From NCBI RefSeq assembly GCF_029338175.1, contig NZ_CP119862.1:2666001-2730000 (forward strand): 64,000 bases of DNA, written 5' to 3'. Numbering within the stretch: the first letter of the stretch is position 1; each line of letters starts with the position of its first letter. The notes under the pieces were generated by a model. That model saw nothing but the letters and a program-made list of their open reading frames with translations. It had not been told where the DNA came from and ran no database searches. This stretch comes from Citrobacter enshiensis (GTDB lineage Bacteria; Pseudomonadota; Gammaproteobacteria; Enterobacterales; Enterobacteriaceae). Of this stretch, positions 53,979 to 64,000 are shown piece by piece. Position numbers and translations under genes: made by a program.

Positions 53979-54006
53979 AAAGAGAGGGAGCCAAGCTCCC
54001 TCTTTT
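53979..54006 (-). terminator. rplT terminator
   Basis: GAGGGAGC, loop, GCTCCCTC with TTTT on the minus strand, just past the rplT stop. Confidence 0.85.
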
Positions 54007-54013
54007 CACTGGC

Positions 54014-54394
<381 letters not shown>

Positions 54395-54422
54395 TTAGTA
54401 AAAAAAGTTAAACGTTAACGGC

Positions 54423-54644
<222 letters not shown>

Positions 54645-54716
54645 TTAATAAACGAAACATAGGCGAACAACGGCTGTGGAACCCGCAGGCTCCACAGACA
54701 TTGCTACTTGAAGGCC

Positions 54717-55262
<546 letters not shown>

Positions 55263-57191
55263 TTATTCCTCCAGTTGTTGAAGACTGCGGCTGCGAATCT
55301 CTTGTTGCAGCTTCTCGATAACTTCATTTACGTCCAGGCTGCCCAAGTCTTTGCCACGACGGGTACGCACGGCAACTTTGCCTGCTTCTACCTCTTTGTC
55401 GCCACAGACCAACATGTAAGGGACACGACGTAAAGTGTGCTCGCGGATTTTAAAGCCTATCTTCTCATTTCTCAAGTCTGCTTTTACACGAATACCCGCA
55501 TTTTGTAGTTTCTGCGTTAATTCGTTAACGTATTCAGACTGAGAATCGGTAATGTTCATGACCACAACCTGAACCGGCGCAAGCCAGGTCGGGAAGAAGC
55601 CTGCGAATTCTTCTGTCAGGATACCAATGAAACGTTCCATAGACCCAAGAATTGCGCGGTGAATCATAACCGGCACCTGACGTTCGTTGTTCTCGCCCAC
55701 ATAGGAGGCGCTCAAACGAGACGGCAGAGAGAAGTCCAGCTGTACAGTACCGCACTGCCACGCACGATCGAGGCAGTCATACAGGGTAAACTCAATTTTC
55801 GGACCGTAGAATGCACCCTCACCCAGTTGATATTCAAACGGGATATTGTTTTCTTCCAGTGCAACCGCTAAGTCCGCCTCAGCACGATCCCACATTTCGT
55901 CGCTGCCGATACGTTTTTCGGGGCGAGTGGAAAGTTTGACGACGATCTTCTCGAAGCCAAAGGTGCTGTACATATCGTAGACCATACGGATACATGCGTT
56001 GACTTCATCACGGATCTGCTCTTCAGTACAGAAGATATGCGCATCATCCTGAGTAAAGCCACGTACACGCATCAGGCCATGCAACGCACCAGACGGTTCG
56101 TTACGGTGGCAACTACCGAACTCCGCCATACGCAGCGGCAGATCGCGGTAGGATTTCAGACCCTGATTGAAGATCTGAACGTGACCCGGACAGTTCATCG
56201 GTTTGATACAGTATTCACGGTTCTCGGAAGAAGTGGTGAACATCGCATCTTTATAGTTGTCCCAGTGCCCTGTTTTTTCCCACAGTACACGGTCCATCAT
56301 GAACGGGCCTTTCACTTCCTGATACTGGTACTCTTTCAGTTTTGAACGAACAAAAACTTCCAGTTCACGGAAAATGGTCCAGCCGTCATTGTGCCAGAAC
56401 ACCATACCCGGCGCTTCTTCCTGCATATGGTACAGGTCAAGCTGCTTACCGATTTTACGGTGATCGCGTTTGGCCGCTTCTTCCAGACGTTGCAGGTAGG
56501 CACTCAGGGCTTTCTTATCGGCCCATGCAGTACCATAAATACGCTGCAGCATCTTATTGTTGCTGTCGCCGCGCCAGTATGCGCCTGCGGTTTTCATCAG
56601 TTTGAAGTGATGGCAGAAACGCATGTTCGGCACGTGCGGACCGCGGCACATATCGACATATTCTTCATGATGATACAAGCCAGGCTTATCATCATGAGCA
56701 ATGTTTTCATCAAGAATAGAGATTTTATACGTCTCGCCACGCTTCACGAAGGTTTCACGCGCTTCGTGCCAGCTGACTTTTTTCTTAATGACGTCGTAGT
56801 TTTTCTCAGCGAGCTCGTGCATCCGCTTCTCGAGCGCGTCGACATCTTCCTGGGTTAACGTACGGTCAAGATCAATGTCATAGTAAAAACCGTTGTCGAC
56901 AACCGGACCGATAGCCATTTTGGTATTCGGCCAAAGTTGTTTGATCGCGTGCCCTAACAGGTGCGCACAGGAGTGACGAATGATCTCAAGACCTTCTTCA
57001 TCCTTCGCGGTGATGATGGAGAGCTTCGCATCATGTTCGATGAGATCGGAAGCATCAACCAGCTCACCATTTACACGGCCAGCAATGGTGGCTTTCGCCA
57101 GTCCTGGACCGATGTCCAGCGCAACATCCATGGGGCTTACAGCGTGGTCGTAATGGCGTTGGCTGCCATCAGGAAGAGTAATAACAGGCAT
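55263..57191 (-). CDS. thrS: Threonyl-tRNA synthetase
   Basis: 642 residues, E. coli length. N-terminal TGS domain, editing domain ([16 protein letters not shown], zinc-type His motifs), class II core with motif 2 [21 protein letters not shown] and motif 3 [15 protein letters not shown], anticodon-binding domain at the C-terminus. Represses its own translation by binding the leader. Confidence 0.98.
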   Translation of the reverse strand: MPVITLPDGSQRHYDHAVSPMDVALDIGPGLAKATIAGRVNGELVDASDLIEHDAKLSIITAKDEEGLEIIRHSCAHLLGHAIKQLWPNTKMAIGPVVDNGFYYDIDLDRTLTQEDVDALEKRMHELAEKNYDVIKKKVSWHEARETFVKRGETYKISILDENIAHDDKPGLYHHEEYVDMCRGPHVPNMRFCHHFKLMKTAGAYWRGDSNNKMLQRIYGTAWADKKALSAYLQRLEEAAKRDHRKIGKQLDLYHMQEEAPGMVFWHNDGWTIFRELEVFVRSKLKEYQYQEVKGPFMMDRVLWEKTGHWDNYKDAMFTTSSENREYCIKPMNCPGHVQIFNQGLKSYRDLPLRMAEFGSCHRNEPSGALHGLMRVRGFTQDDAHIFCTEEQIRDEVNACIRMVYDMYSTFGFEKIVVKLSTRPEKRIGSDEMWDRAEADLAVALEENNIPFEYQLGEGAFYGPKIEFTLYDCLDRAWQCGTVQLDFSLPSRLSASYVGENNERQVPVMIHRAILGSMERFIGILTEEFAGFFPTWLAPVQVVVMNITDSQSEYVNELTQKLQNAGIRVKADLRNEKIGFKIREHTLRRVPYMLVCGDKEVEAGKVAVRTRRGKDLGSLDVNEVIEKLQQEIRSRSLQQLEE

Positions 57192-57350
57192 GTTATATCC
57201 TTATTTGCAGTGGTGACCCACACGAAAGATCACATACAAAGTTTCAATGTTAAATTTATCAAAAAGTTATGGACTGATTCCCGCTTCACTCTGCGAAATA
57301 TGTCACGTACCACCCGCGTGGCGACATCGTAACCTACATCCGCTTTTTGA
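57192..57350 (-). promoter_or_regulatory. thrS translational operator leader
   Basis: In the transcript GTGATC pairs with GGTCAC (57233-57213), exposing a loop TTTCGTGTG whose CGU imitates the threonine tRNA anticodon. AAGGATATAAC forms the ribosome-binding site just after it. Same arrangement as the E. coli operator bound by ThrS. Confidence 0.8.
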
Positions 57351-57493
57351 TAACACCGTCTGACAGTGTACACGGCATTGCCTGTCGTTCAAAGCCGCAA
57401 TCACACTGATCTCTATGATGTAAATCAACTCACTGACTTGCCGCGACTTTGTTACACTAAGAAAATCAGTTTGAATTTAACAGGAAAAGGATA

Positions 57494-57601
57494 ATGCCGA
57501 CGAACCGCTTTGCGAAAAAACACTGGAAGATGGTGGTCGTGTTGATTGCCATCTGTGGTGCGATGCTTCTGCTACGCTGGGCGGCGATGATCTGGGGTTA
57601 A
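57494..57601 (+). CDS. yniD: YniD, 35-residue membrane protein
   Basis: MPTNRFAKKHWKM then one membrane helix (VVVLIAICGAMLLLRWAAMI), stop after WG. Almost the same as E. coli YniD. CAGGAAAAGGATA precedes the start. Small inner membrane protein of unknown role. Confidence 0.93.
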   Translation: MPTNRFAKKHWKMVVVLIAICGAMLLLRWAAMIWG

Positions 57602-57768
57602 CCTTCAGAATAATGGCGGAGCGTTAAACGCTGTTTATTCCCTGCGCAACAATAAAACGCCAATGCGCGTTAATATTCACTTGCCCGTGATGACGGGAAT
57701 AAATCGCTTAAAAAAACAACGTCGCATTTTAAAACGGCCGGATCGCCTGTAAACGACCCGGCGCACAT
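57602..57768. other. yniD-ydiY intergenic region
   Basis: No gene. A short GC hairpin (GGCCGGATCGCC...) near 57735 may end ydiY transcription on the minus strand. Confidence 0.3.
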
Positions 57769-58527
57769 TTACATCTTATAACCCAATGATACTGTCGTAC
57801 GGCGATCAGTATGCTCTGGCGCCGTTTCCGGCGGCTCAGAGTTCCAGGTCACATTATAGGCAACCTTCAAGCCGAAATGTTCATTGATGGCGACATCCAG
57901 AGCCGTCTCCGAGTTAAGGGTGGTATCATCCGCCCCAAACACTGACACGCCCTGCGTGAATTTAGTGGTATCCGTCATCTGCCAGGCGTAAGCGCCCGAA
58001 GCGTAACCGAGCGGCTGAGTTTCCGTCGTATCATCCGTGTGTTCGTCATAACGAACGCCGGGACCGAATTCAAAGCGGAAACTGTGTACCGGACCATTGA
58101 GAAACTGACGACCATAACCTGCCGTCGCAATATCACGCTCGCGGTAGCCGTTGTAGCGGTCGGTAAGCCAACTCGCCTGACCAAAAAGATAATCATAATC
58201 AGTGGTGTTAAAACGACTACGACCACCCACGGCATATTTTTCCGAAGAACGCTCATCATTCGAAGAGGTGTTGCTGGCATTCCCCCACAGTGACCATGCG
58301 GTGGTTTGACCGTACCAGGTCATGGTGGTATCCGCCGTTAAGGAAGAGCTTTGGGTATTGCCTGACTGAGCAAGGTATCCCGCATTCAGGTTACCTTCAA
58401 AGGGTTTCTTCGCGGTGGTGGGATCATCCATGACAGTAAAAACGGAATCATCGGCGGCGGCATGCATTGACGCAACAACGCCACCCGCCAGCATTAATGC
58501 AGCGGGTACTGTCTTCAAAAGCTTCAT
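57769..58527 (-). CDS. ydiY: YdiY, outer membrane beta-barrel protein (DUF481)
   Basis: 252 residues, E. coli length. Signal peptide to about residue 25 (GGVVASMHAAA), then alternating strands rich in aromatic and Thr residues and a C-terminal TVSLGYKM typical of barrel proteins. Acid-inducible in E. coli; function unknown. Confidence 0.92.
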   Translation of the reverse strand: MKLLKTVPAALMLAGGVVASMHAAADDSVFTVMDDPTTAKKPFEGNLNAGYLAQSGNTQSSSLTADTTMTWYGQTTAWSLWGNASNTSSNDERSSEKYAVGGRSRFNTTDYDYLFGQASWLTDRYNGYRERDIATAGYGRQFLNGPVHSFRFEFGPGVRYDEHTDDTTETQPLGYASGAYAWQMTDTTKFTQGVSVFGADDTTLNSETALDVAINEHFGLKVAYNVTWNSEPPETAPEHTDRRTTVSLGYKM

Positions 58528-58815
58528 TTATAAAGAGTCCGTACAACAAAAAAAGAGACCATGACGGTCCCGGAGACTTTCTTAGGGATCAAAGACAAAC
58601 GATCGCTGGAAAGGTAACAAATTATAAAAAGGCGTGAATAACATAGCAATGAATTCTTATTTCATTTTTTGAATAAGGGCGTTCCTAAATCAAAAAAATA
58701 TTTATATCTACACATAATACAAATTTTGAATAAATAGCCAATAAATCATATCGTTAATTGCTTCACTTTCCAGACGTTCGGTGCCAGACTGAATTCAGCC
58801 TAACAGGAGGTAATG
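58528..58815. promoter_or_regulatory. ydiY-pfkB divergent promoter region
   Basis: 288 bases, AT-rich, containing both promoters. No operator recognised with confidence. Ends in AGGAGG before pfkB. Confidence 0.4.
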
Positions 58816-59748
58816 ATGGTACGTATCTATACGTTAACACTTGCGCCCTCTCTCGATAGCGCAACACTCACGCCGCAAATCTACCCCGAAGGGAAACTCC
58901 GCTGCACGTCACCGGTTTTTGAGCCCGGCGGCGGCGGCATCAACGTCGCCCGCGCAATTTCACATCTTGGCGGTACCGCCACAGCGATTTTCCCCGCCGG
59001 CGGCGCCACTGGCGAGCACCTGGTAGCCCTATTGGCCGATGAACATGTCCCCGTCGCGACAGTGGAAGCCAAAGACTGGACCCGCCAGAATCTGCATGTC
59101 CACGTCGAATCCAACGGCGAACAATATCGCTTTGTCATGCCCGGCGCATCGCTTAGCGACAAAGAATTTCAACTGCTTGAAGAACAGGTTCTCGAAATTG
59201 AATCCGGGGCGTTACTCGTCATCAGCGGCAGTTTGCCGCCCGGCGTCAAACTGGAAAAGCTCACGCAGCTCATCTCGGCCGCGCAGAAACAAGGCATCCG
59301 CTGCATTGTTGACAGTTCAGGCGAAGCCCTCCGCGCAGCCTTAGATATTGGCAATATTGAACTGGTTAAACCCAACCAAAAAGAACTGAGCGCGCTGGTC
59401 AACCGTGAACTCACCCAACCTGATGACGTGCGTAACGCGGCCCAGGAGATTGTGAAAAGCGGTAAAGCGCATCGGGTTGTTGTTTCTCTGGGCCCACAAG
59501 GGGCGCTGGCGGTCGACGCCGACCGTTGCGTCCAGGTGGTCCCGCCTCCGGTGAAAAGTCAAAGCACCGTGGGTGCGGGTGACAGCATGGTTGGCGCCAT
59601 GACGCTTAAACTGGCTGAGGATGCGTCTCTGGAAGATATGGTGCGGTTCGGTGTTGCTGCGGGGAGCGCGGCGACCCTCAATCAGGGGACGCGTTTGTGC
59701 TCTTCTGAGGATACCCAAAAGATTTATGCTTATCTGACGCAGTCATAA
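58816..59748 (+). CDS. pfkB: 6-phosphofructokinase II
   Basis: 310 residues from the second of two adjacent ATGs, correctly spaced five bases after AGGAGG. PfkB-family ribokinase fold: substrate motif EPGGGGINVARAI, C-terminal signature TVGAGDSMVGAMTLKLA with catalytic Asp. Minor, ATP-inhibited phosphofructokinase isoenzyme. Confidence 0.96.
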   Translation: MVRIYTLTLAPSLDSATLTPQIYPEGKLRCTSPVFEPGGGGINVARAISHLGGTATAIFPAGGATGEHLVALLADEHVPVATVEAKDWTRQNLHVHVESNGEQYRFVMPGASLSDKEFQLLEEQVLEIESGALLVISGSLPPGVKLEKLTQLISAAQKQGIRCIVDSSGEALRAALDIGNIELVKPNQKELSALVNRELTQPDDVRNAAQEIVKSGKAHRVVVSLGPQGALAVDADRCVQVVPPPVKSQSTVGAGDSMVGAMTLKLAEDASLEDMVRFGVAAGSAATLNQGTRLCSSEDTQKIYAYLTQS

Positions 59749-59850
59749 CGCTTTCCCCTCCTTTATTGTGAGGGGATTCGCCGACAAACCTGTCAGCATG
59801 GTGATTCTCCGTCTATGCTGAAAAGTCATGTGATTACAAAGAGGTGAATT

Positions 59851-60141
59851 ATGGCCAGTGGTGATATCACCCGTTATGTCATAACCGTAACGTTTCATGA
59901 GCACTCCTTAACGGAAATTAATGAGCTTAATAATCATCTTACACGCGGTGGTTTCTTGTTGACCCTGACGGATGAAGACGGAAACGTACATGAACTTGGC
60001 ACAAACACCTTTGGCCTTATTAGCGCACTGAATAAAGACGAGGTGACGGCACTCACCGCAGGGCTGGCTGAAAGTGCGTTAGGCAATAAACCCGGAATTT
60101 CCGTTGCGACATGGGAGGAGTGGCGCAAAAACAAACAATAA
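59851..60141 (+). CDS. ydiZ: YdiZ, GhoS-like small protein (DUF2622)
   Basis: 96 residues, E. coli length, with GAGGTGAATT upstream. Belongs with the antitoxin endoribonuclease GhoS by family (DUF2622), with a ferredoxin-like fold expected. No partner toxin gene lies beside it; function unproven. Confidence 0.9.
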   Translation: MASGDITRYVITVTFHEHSLTEINELNNHLTRGGFLLTLTDEDGNVHELGTNTFGLISALNKDEVTALTAGLAESALGNKPGISVATWEEWRKNKQ

Positions 60142-60247
60142 GTGCCATTACAGCGACGACGCGTCTCAGGTGTGCGTCAGTTCGTGTTTTTTTACCGCAT
60201 TTATGCGCTAACCTTATGATCTGGCAGACAACATGGGGAGAGACATC

Positions 60248-61108
60248 ATGTGGCAGGCTATCAGTCGTCTTTTAAGCGAGCAATTAGGTGAAGGCGAAAT
60301 CGAACTGCGTAATGAACTGCCCGGCGGAGAGATCCATGCCGCATGGCATTTACGCTATGCGGAACGTGATTTTTTCGTTAAGTGTGATGAAAGAGAACTC
60401 CTTCCGGGCTTTACGGCCGAAGCTGACCAACTGGAATTGCTCTCTCGCAGTAAAACCGTTGCGGTGCCAAAAGTGTGGGCCGTAGGTTCAGACAGAGACT
60501 ACAGTTTCCTGGTGATGGATTATCTCCCACCCCGTCAGCTGGATGCCCATAATGCGTTTATTCTGGGTCAACAACTCGCCCATTTACATGCCTGGAGCGA
60601 GCAGCCGCAATTCGGTCTTGATTTCGATAACGCACTCTCTACCACGCCACAACCCAACGCCTGGCAGCGACGCTGGTCGACCTTTTTCGCAGAACAACGT
60701 ATCGGTTGGCAGCTAGAGTTGGCTGCAGAAAAAGGAATAGCGTTCGGTAATATCGACGCTATTGTTGAGCATATCCAACAGCGACTCTCCTCGCATCAAC
60801 CGCAGCCCTCGCTTTTGCATGGCGATCTGTGGTCGGCGAACTGTGCGCTGGGTCCGAATGGGCCTTATATCTTTGACCCTGCCTGCTACTGGGGTGACCG
60901 CGAATGTGATCTGGCGATGCTGCCACTGCATACCGATCAACCCCCACAGATCTATGATGGCTACCAGTCGGTTTCCCCGTTACCGTTAGATTTTCTGGAT
61001 CGCCAACCCGTCTATCAGCTGTATACGTTGCTAAACCGGGCGATTCTGTTTGGCGGCCAGCACCTGGTGATTGCGCAAAAAGCAATGGACAGACTGTTGG
61101 CAGCGTAG
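60248..61108 (+). CDS. yniA: YniA, fructosamine kinase-family protein
   Basis: 286 residues from the ATG at 60248 (MWQAISRLLSEQLG), E. coli length. APH-like kinase fold with catalytic Asp in LLHGDLWSANC and metal-binding Asp in IFDPACYWGDRECD. Likely phosphorylates sugar adducts or a related small substrate. Confidence 0.94.
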   Translation: MWQAISRLLSEQLGEGEIELRNELPGGEIHAAWHLRYAERDFFVKCDERELLPGFTAEADQLELLSRSKTVAVPKVWAVGSDRDYSFLVMDYLPPRQLDAHNAFILGQQLAHLHAWSEQPQFGLDFDNALSTTPQPNAWQRRWSTFFAEQRIGWQLELAAEKGIAFGNIDAIVEHIQQRLSSHQPQPSLLHGDLWSANCALGPNGPYIFDPACYWGDRECDLAMLPLHTDQPPQIYDGYQSVSPLPLDFLDRQPVYQLYTLLNRAILFGGQHLVIAQKAMDRLLAA

Positions 61109-61111
61109 TGC

Positions 61112-61196
61112 ATGTGCCCGATGGCGCGACGCTTTTCGGGCCTGCAACAGCGACGAACTGCAGGCCGGATAAGGCGTTATCCGCCATCCGGCATTA
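61112..61196. repeat. REP/BIME element
   Basis: Two inverted palindromic units, GCCCGATGGCG...TTCGGGC and GCCGGATAAGGCG...CGCCATCCGGC, in the usual extragenic position between convergent yniA and yniB. Confidence 0.8.
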
Positions 61197-61199
61197 TTT

Positions 61200-61739
61200 T
61201 TATCCGACAAATCCGAGCAGAGAAAAGAAGACGTAGCCGAGCACGATAATAATCACCGGCAGAATATAAAGCGGGAAAAACTGCAGAAAGATGGTGTGGT
61301 GCGGCACGACGATACGCGACTCGATCTCCTCACGCGAGATCCCCTCGGCGCCTTTGGCTTTCTCCAGAATCAACTGATCCTCAACGCCTTCACGAAGAAA
61401 ACGCGCCTGACGGCTCATTCTGGCTCCAGAGTCCTGCAGCGCAAGACCAATAAAGATCAAGACGAAAATCACCCAGAACATCACATTGAGACTGTTTTGA
61501 AAATCCGGCGTCGGCGAGTTGTACCAGAACAGGTTCAAAAACGGAGTATTAACACGCATCATGTCGATCATCACGTGGGCAAAATCGAGCATCACCGCAT
61601 TAATCCCCTCCTGCTTCTCGCTGTGGGCGTACATAAATTTCAGTACCGACACCAGCGTAGAAATCAGCGCAGGGATGAAAATCACCCATCCCAGGATCCT
61701 TTTTAAGATAGCAATGCGTCCAGCTTGTTGATACGTCAT
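61200..61739 (-). CDS. yniB: YniB, inner membrane protein
   Basis: 179 residues. Membrane helices near the N-terminus (ILGWVIFIPALISTLVSVL), the middle (LNVMFWVIFVLIFIGLALQ) and the C-terminus (FFPLYILPVIIIVLGYVFFS). Matches E. coli YniB; function unknown. Confidence 0.92.
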   Translation of the reverse strand: MTYQQAGRIAILKRILGWVIFIPALISTLVSVLKFMYAHSEKQEGINAVMLDFAHVMIDMMRVNTPFLNLFWYNSPTPDFQNSLNVMFWVIFVLIFIGLALQDSGARMSRQARFLREGVEDQLILEKAKGAEGISREEIESRIVVPHHTIFLQFFPLYILPVIIIVLGYVFFSLLGFVG

Positions 61740-61887
61740 GAGTTCCCCTTGATAAAGACGCGTCGTTTTGGCCTAAGTCTACCTGCTGATAACTGTTTTC
61801 GCCCGATCTTTAAAGACGGTATGATACGGTAGTAGCCATAATGAACGCTCAATACCCTACGTTTTAATCTCAACAGGAGAGGTTGTG

Positions 61888-62556
61888 ATGTCAACCCCGC
61901 GTCAAATTCTTGCTGCAATTTTTGATATGGATGGATTACTGATCGATTCCGAGCCGCTATGGGATCAAGCTGAACTGGATGTGATGGCAAGTTTAGGCGT
62001 AGATATCGCTCGCCGCCATGAACTCCCGGACACCCTGGGTTTACGTATCGATATGGTCGTCGACCTGTGGTACGCACAACAGCCCTGGAAAGGACCTGAC
62101 CGTCAGGAAGTCACTGACCGGGTAATCGCGCGGGCTATCTCACTGGTAGAGGAAACGCGTCCACTGCTCCCTGGCGTGCGTGAGGCCATTGCGCTGTGCA
62201 AATCTCAGGGATTGTTGGTCGGACTGGCGTCAGCCTCCCCGCTGCATATGCTGGAAAAAGTCCTGACCATGTTTGGTCTTCGCGACAGCTTCGACGCCCT
62301 CGCCTCGGCGGAAAAACTCCCCTACAGCAAGCCGCACCCACAGGTTTACATCGACTGCGCAACCAAACTGGGCGTGGACCCGTTAACCTGCGTCGCGCTG
62401 GAGGACTCCGTCAACGGCATGGTGGCGTCGAAAGCCGCCCGTATGCGTTCGATCGTCGTTCCTGCTGAAGAGGGTCAACACGATGCACGTTTTGCCCTCG
62501 CCGACGTGAAACTGACCTCATTATCCGATCTTACGGCCGCCCATTTGCGTGGCTAA
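61888..62556 (+). CDS. hxpB: HxpB (YniC), HAD hexitol/2-deoxyglucose-phosphate phosphatase
   Basis: 222 residues from the ATG at 61888 with AGGAGAGGTTGTG upstream. HAD motifs: nucleophile FDMDGLLIDSEP, motif II GLASASPLH, Lys in LPYSKPHPQVY, motif IV ALEDSVNGM. Dephosphorylates sugar and sugar-alcohol phosphates; gives 2-deoxyglucose resistance in E. coli. Confidence 0.95.
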   Translation: MSTPRQILAAIFDMDGLLIDSEPLWDQAELDVMASLGVDIARRHELPDTLGLRIDMVVDLWYAQQPWKGPDRQEVTDRVIARAISLVEETRPLLPGVREAIALCKSQGLLVGLASASPLHMLEKVLTMFGLRDSFDALASAEKLPYSKPHPQVYIDCATKLGVDPLTCVALEDSVNGMVASKAARMRSIVVPAEEGQHDARFALADVKLTSLSDLTAAHLRG

Positions 62557-62692
62557 CCGTCAGGGGCAATCGCGCATTGCCCCTTCCTCACATTTTTAAA
62601 ACAGCGTTTCATTTTTAGTTGTATTCCCCCGCAACCTCTTTTATTCTTCTTTCATTCGTTATCGCTGATAAAAATGGGTAGCCGAGGTAAGT

Positions 62693-63454
62693 ATGATTTT
62701 GGATGCGTTTAGTCTGGCGGGTAAAACGGCAATCGTCACCGGTTGCGATACCGGGCTTGGCCAGGGTATGGCTGTCGCGCTTGCCGAGGCAGGCTGCAAC
62801 ATCGTTGGTGTGAACCGGAAGATCCCCCAGGAGACGGCAGCGAAAGTTGCGGCGCTGGGCAGGCAATTTATGACGATTCAGGCCGACCTGAGCCAGCAAA
62901 GCGCTATCGCTGATATCGTGAGCCAGACGGTCGCCAAATTCGGTCGGGTGGACATTCTGGTGAATAACGCCGGGACGATTCGCCGCGACGATGCGCTGTC
63001 ATTCAGCGAAAAAGACTGGGATGACGTGATGAACCTGAATCTCAAGTCTGTTTTCTTTCTTTCACAGGCCGTGGCGCGCCAGTTTTTACAGCAAGGCCAT
63101 GGTGGAAAGATCATCAATATTGCCTCCATGCTCTCTTTCCAGGGCGGGATCCGTGTTCCCTCTTATACCGCCTCCAAAAGCGGCGTGCTGGGTCTTACCC
63201 GTCTGTTGGCCAATGAATGGGCGCCGCACCAGATCAACGTCAATGCCATCGCCCCGGGTTATATGGCCACAAACAATACGCAGCAGCTGCGTGATGATGC
63301 CGGGCGCAGCAAAGAGATCGTCGATCGCATTCCGGCCGGACACTGGGGTACGCCTGACGACCTGAAAGGCCCGGTGGTTTTTCTCGCATCAGACGCTTCT
63401 GCCTACATCAACGGCTATACCATTGCCGTTGACGGCGGCTGGCTGGCACGCTAA
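62693..63454 (+). CDS. KduD-like short-chain dehydrogenase
   Basis: 253 residues, GAGGTAAGT before the ATG. Nucleotide site TGCDTGLGQG, NNAG motif, catalytic Ser/Tyr/Lys in ASMLSFQGGIRVPSYTASK, C-terminal INGYTIAVDGGWLAR. Much closer to KduD (2-deoxy-D-gluconate / 5-keto-4-deoxyuronate dehydrogenase) than to other SDRs, but no kdu or pectin genes accompany it and E. coli has no gene here between hxpB and ydjM. Probably a paralogue with a related sugar-acid substrate. Confidence 0.88.
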   Translation: MILDAFSLAGKTAIVTGCDTGLGQGMAVALAEAGCNIVGVNRKIPQETAAKVAALGRQFMTIQADLSQQSAIADIVSQTVAKFGRVDILVNNAGTIRRDDALSFSEKDWDDVMNLNLKSVFFLSQAVARQFLQQGHGGKIINIASMLSFQGGIRVPSYTASKSGVLGLTRLLANEWAPHQINVNAIAPGYMATNNTQQLRDDAGRSKEIVDRIPAGHWGTPDDLKGPVVFLASDASAYINGYTIAVDGGWLAR

Positions 63455-63516
63455 TCACCACTTTTGTGACATAGGGTTACAACGTCACCTCTTCCGCCTA
63501 CTGTACAAAAACCCTA

Positions 63517-63536
63517 TACTGTATGAATTGACAGTT
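63517..63536 (+). promoter_or_regulatory. LexA (SOS) box of ydjM
   Basis: TACTGTATGAATTGACAGTT contains CTGT-N8-ACAG, the LexA pattern, 14 bases before the ATG. A degenerate second half (CTGTACAAAAAC) lies just upstream at 63500. E. coli ydjM is LexA-regulated. Confidence 0.85.
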
Positions 63537-63550
63537 TATTGGGTTCTATC

Positions 63551-64000
63551 ATGACGGCGGAAGGCCACCTCCTTTTTTCAATTGCCTGTGCGGTATTTGC
63601 CAAAAATGCCGAGCTCACGCCCGTTCTTGCGCAGGGCGACTGGTGGCATATTGTCCCTTCAGCAATTCTGACCTGCCTGTTGCCTGACATTGATCATCCA
63701 AAGTCATTGCTCGGCCAGCGGTTAAAATGGATCTCCAAACCAATTGCCAGGGCTTTTGGTCATCGCGGATTTACCCACAGTCTGTTGGCGGTATTCGCGC
63801 TGCTGACCACGTTTTATCTGAAAGTCCCGGAGAGTTGGATAATCCCGGCCGACGCCTTGCAGGGCATGGTGCTGGGCTACTTAAGCCATATTCTGGCAGA
63901 CATGCTGACCCCGGCAGGCGTTCCGCTGCTCTGGCCGTGTCGCTGGCGCTTTCGTCTGCCCATACTTGTCCCGCAAAAAGGCAATCAACTGGAGCGTTTT
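63551..64000 (+). CDS. ydjM: YdjM, SOS-regulated inner membrane protein (partial)
   Basis: First 150 codons, open at the window end. Begins MTAEGHLLFSIACAVFAKN; the family motifs LPDIDHPKSLLGQRLK, FGHRGFTHSLLA and LGYLSHILADMLTPAGVPLLWP (split here by residues) identify the YdjM/LexA-regulated metal-hydrolase-like membrane family. The motif with His and Asp residues suggests a metal-dependent hydrolase of membrane substrates. Confidence 0.93.
   Translation, partial: MTAEGHLLFSIACAVFAKNAELTPVLAQGDWWHIVPSAILTCLLPDIDHPKSLLGQRLKWISKPIARAFGHRGFTHSLLAVFALLTTFYLKVPESWIIPADALQGMVLGYLSHILADMLTPAGVPLLWPCRWRFRLPILVPQKGNQLERF

Noticed and set aside
59755-59775. CCCCTC/GAGGGG hairpin after pfkB as terminator
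   Set aside because: Short stem and no T run downstream.

Overview
The window is chromosome of an enterobacterium close to Escherichia, Salmonella and above all Citrobacter. From about 23 kb to the right end, gene order and protein lengths follow the E. coli K-12 block lpp-ldtE-suf-ydiIJK-rprA-aroD-ppsA-ppsR-aroH-ydiE-selO-ydiV-nlpC-btuDEC-ihfA-pheTSM-rplT-rpmI-infC-thrS-yniD-ydiY-pfkB-ydiZ-yniA-yniB-hxpB-ydjM. The left third carries the ydhYVWXUT operon, fumD and a complete tetrathionate respiration (ttr) locus next to pykF. That combination suggests Citrobacter; the genus is an inference from gene content, not from any search.

Layout. 1-3 kb is an AT-rich regulatory patch: a RcsB/BglJ-like LuxR regulator cut by the window edge, a LysR-type DNA-binding domain without effector domain, and a CSS-EAL cyclic-di-GMP phosphodiesterase. 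3.0-4.3 kb holds a decayed IS3-type OrfA fragment, a 46-residue acidic peptide gene and a metallo-beta-lactamase-fold hydrolase. 4.3-10.6 kb is ydhYVWXUT on the minus strand, an anaerobic redox complex built round an aldehyde:ferredoxin oxidoreductase-like protein, behind a perfect FNR box. 10.8-18.5 kb has fumD, ttrRS (minus) and the divergent ttrBCA (plus). 18.5-21.0 kb is a MetNIQ-type ABC importer. 21.4-23.6 kb has pykF and lpp. 23.6-30.3 kb has ldtE and the sufABCDSE operon. 30.3-32.8 kb is an insertion relative to the E. coli order: a LysR regulator divergent from an exported metallo-beta-lactamase-fold protein, plus an 18-bp perfect inverted repeat. 32.8-64 kb is mostly core genome, with rprA placed directly beside aroD and an extra kduD-like dehydrogenase before ydjM.

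How the parts fit together. Anaerobic electron transfer dominates the left side: Ttr reduces tetrathionate under a dedicated two-component system, and Ydh proteins form a second Fe-S/cytochrome b module of unknown substrate. The core section combines the glycolysis/gluconeogenesis switch (pykF, ppsA, ppsR, pfkB, with Cra boxes at pykF and ppsA), the shikimate entry enzymes (aroD, aroH with a Trp operator), stress Fe-S assembly (suf with a Fur box), B12 import (btuCED) and a translation cluster with its leader-based controls (thrS operator, AUU start of infC, pheM attenuator). No tRNA, rRNA, CRISPR array, intact insertion sequence or prophage was recognised.
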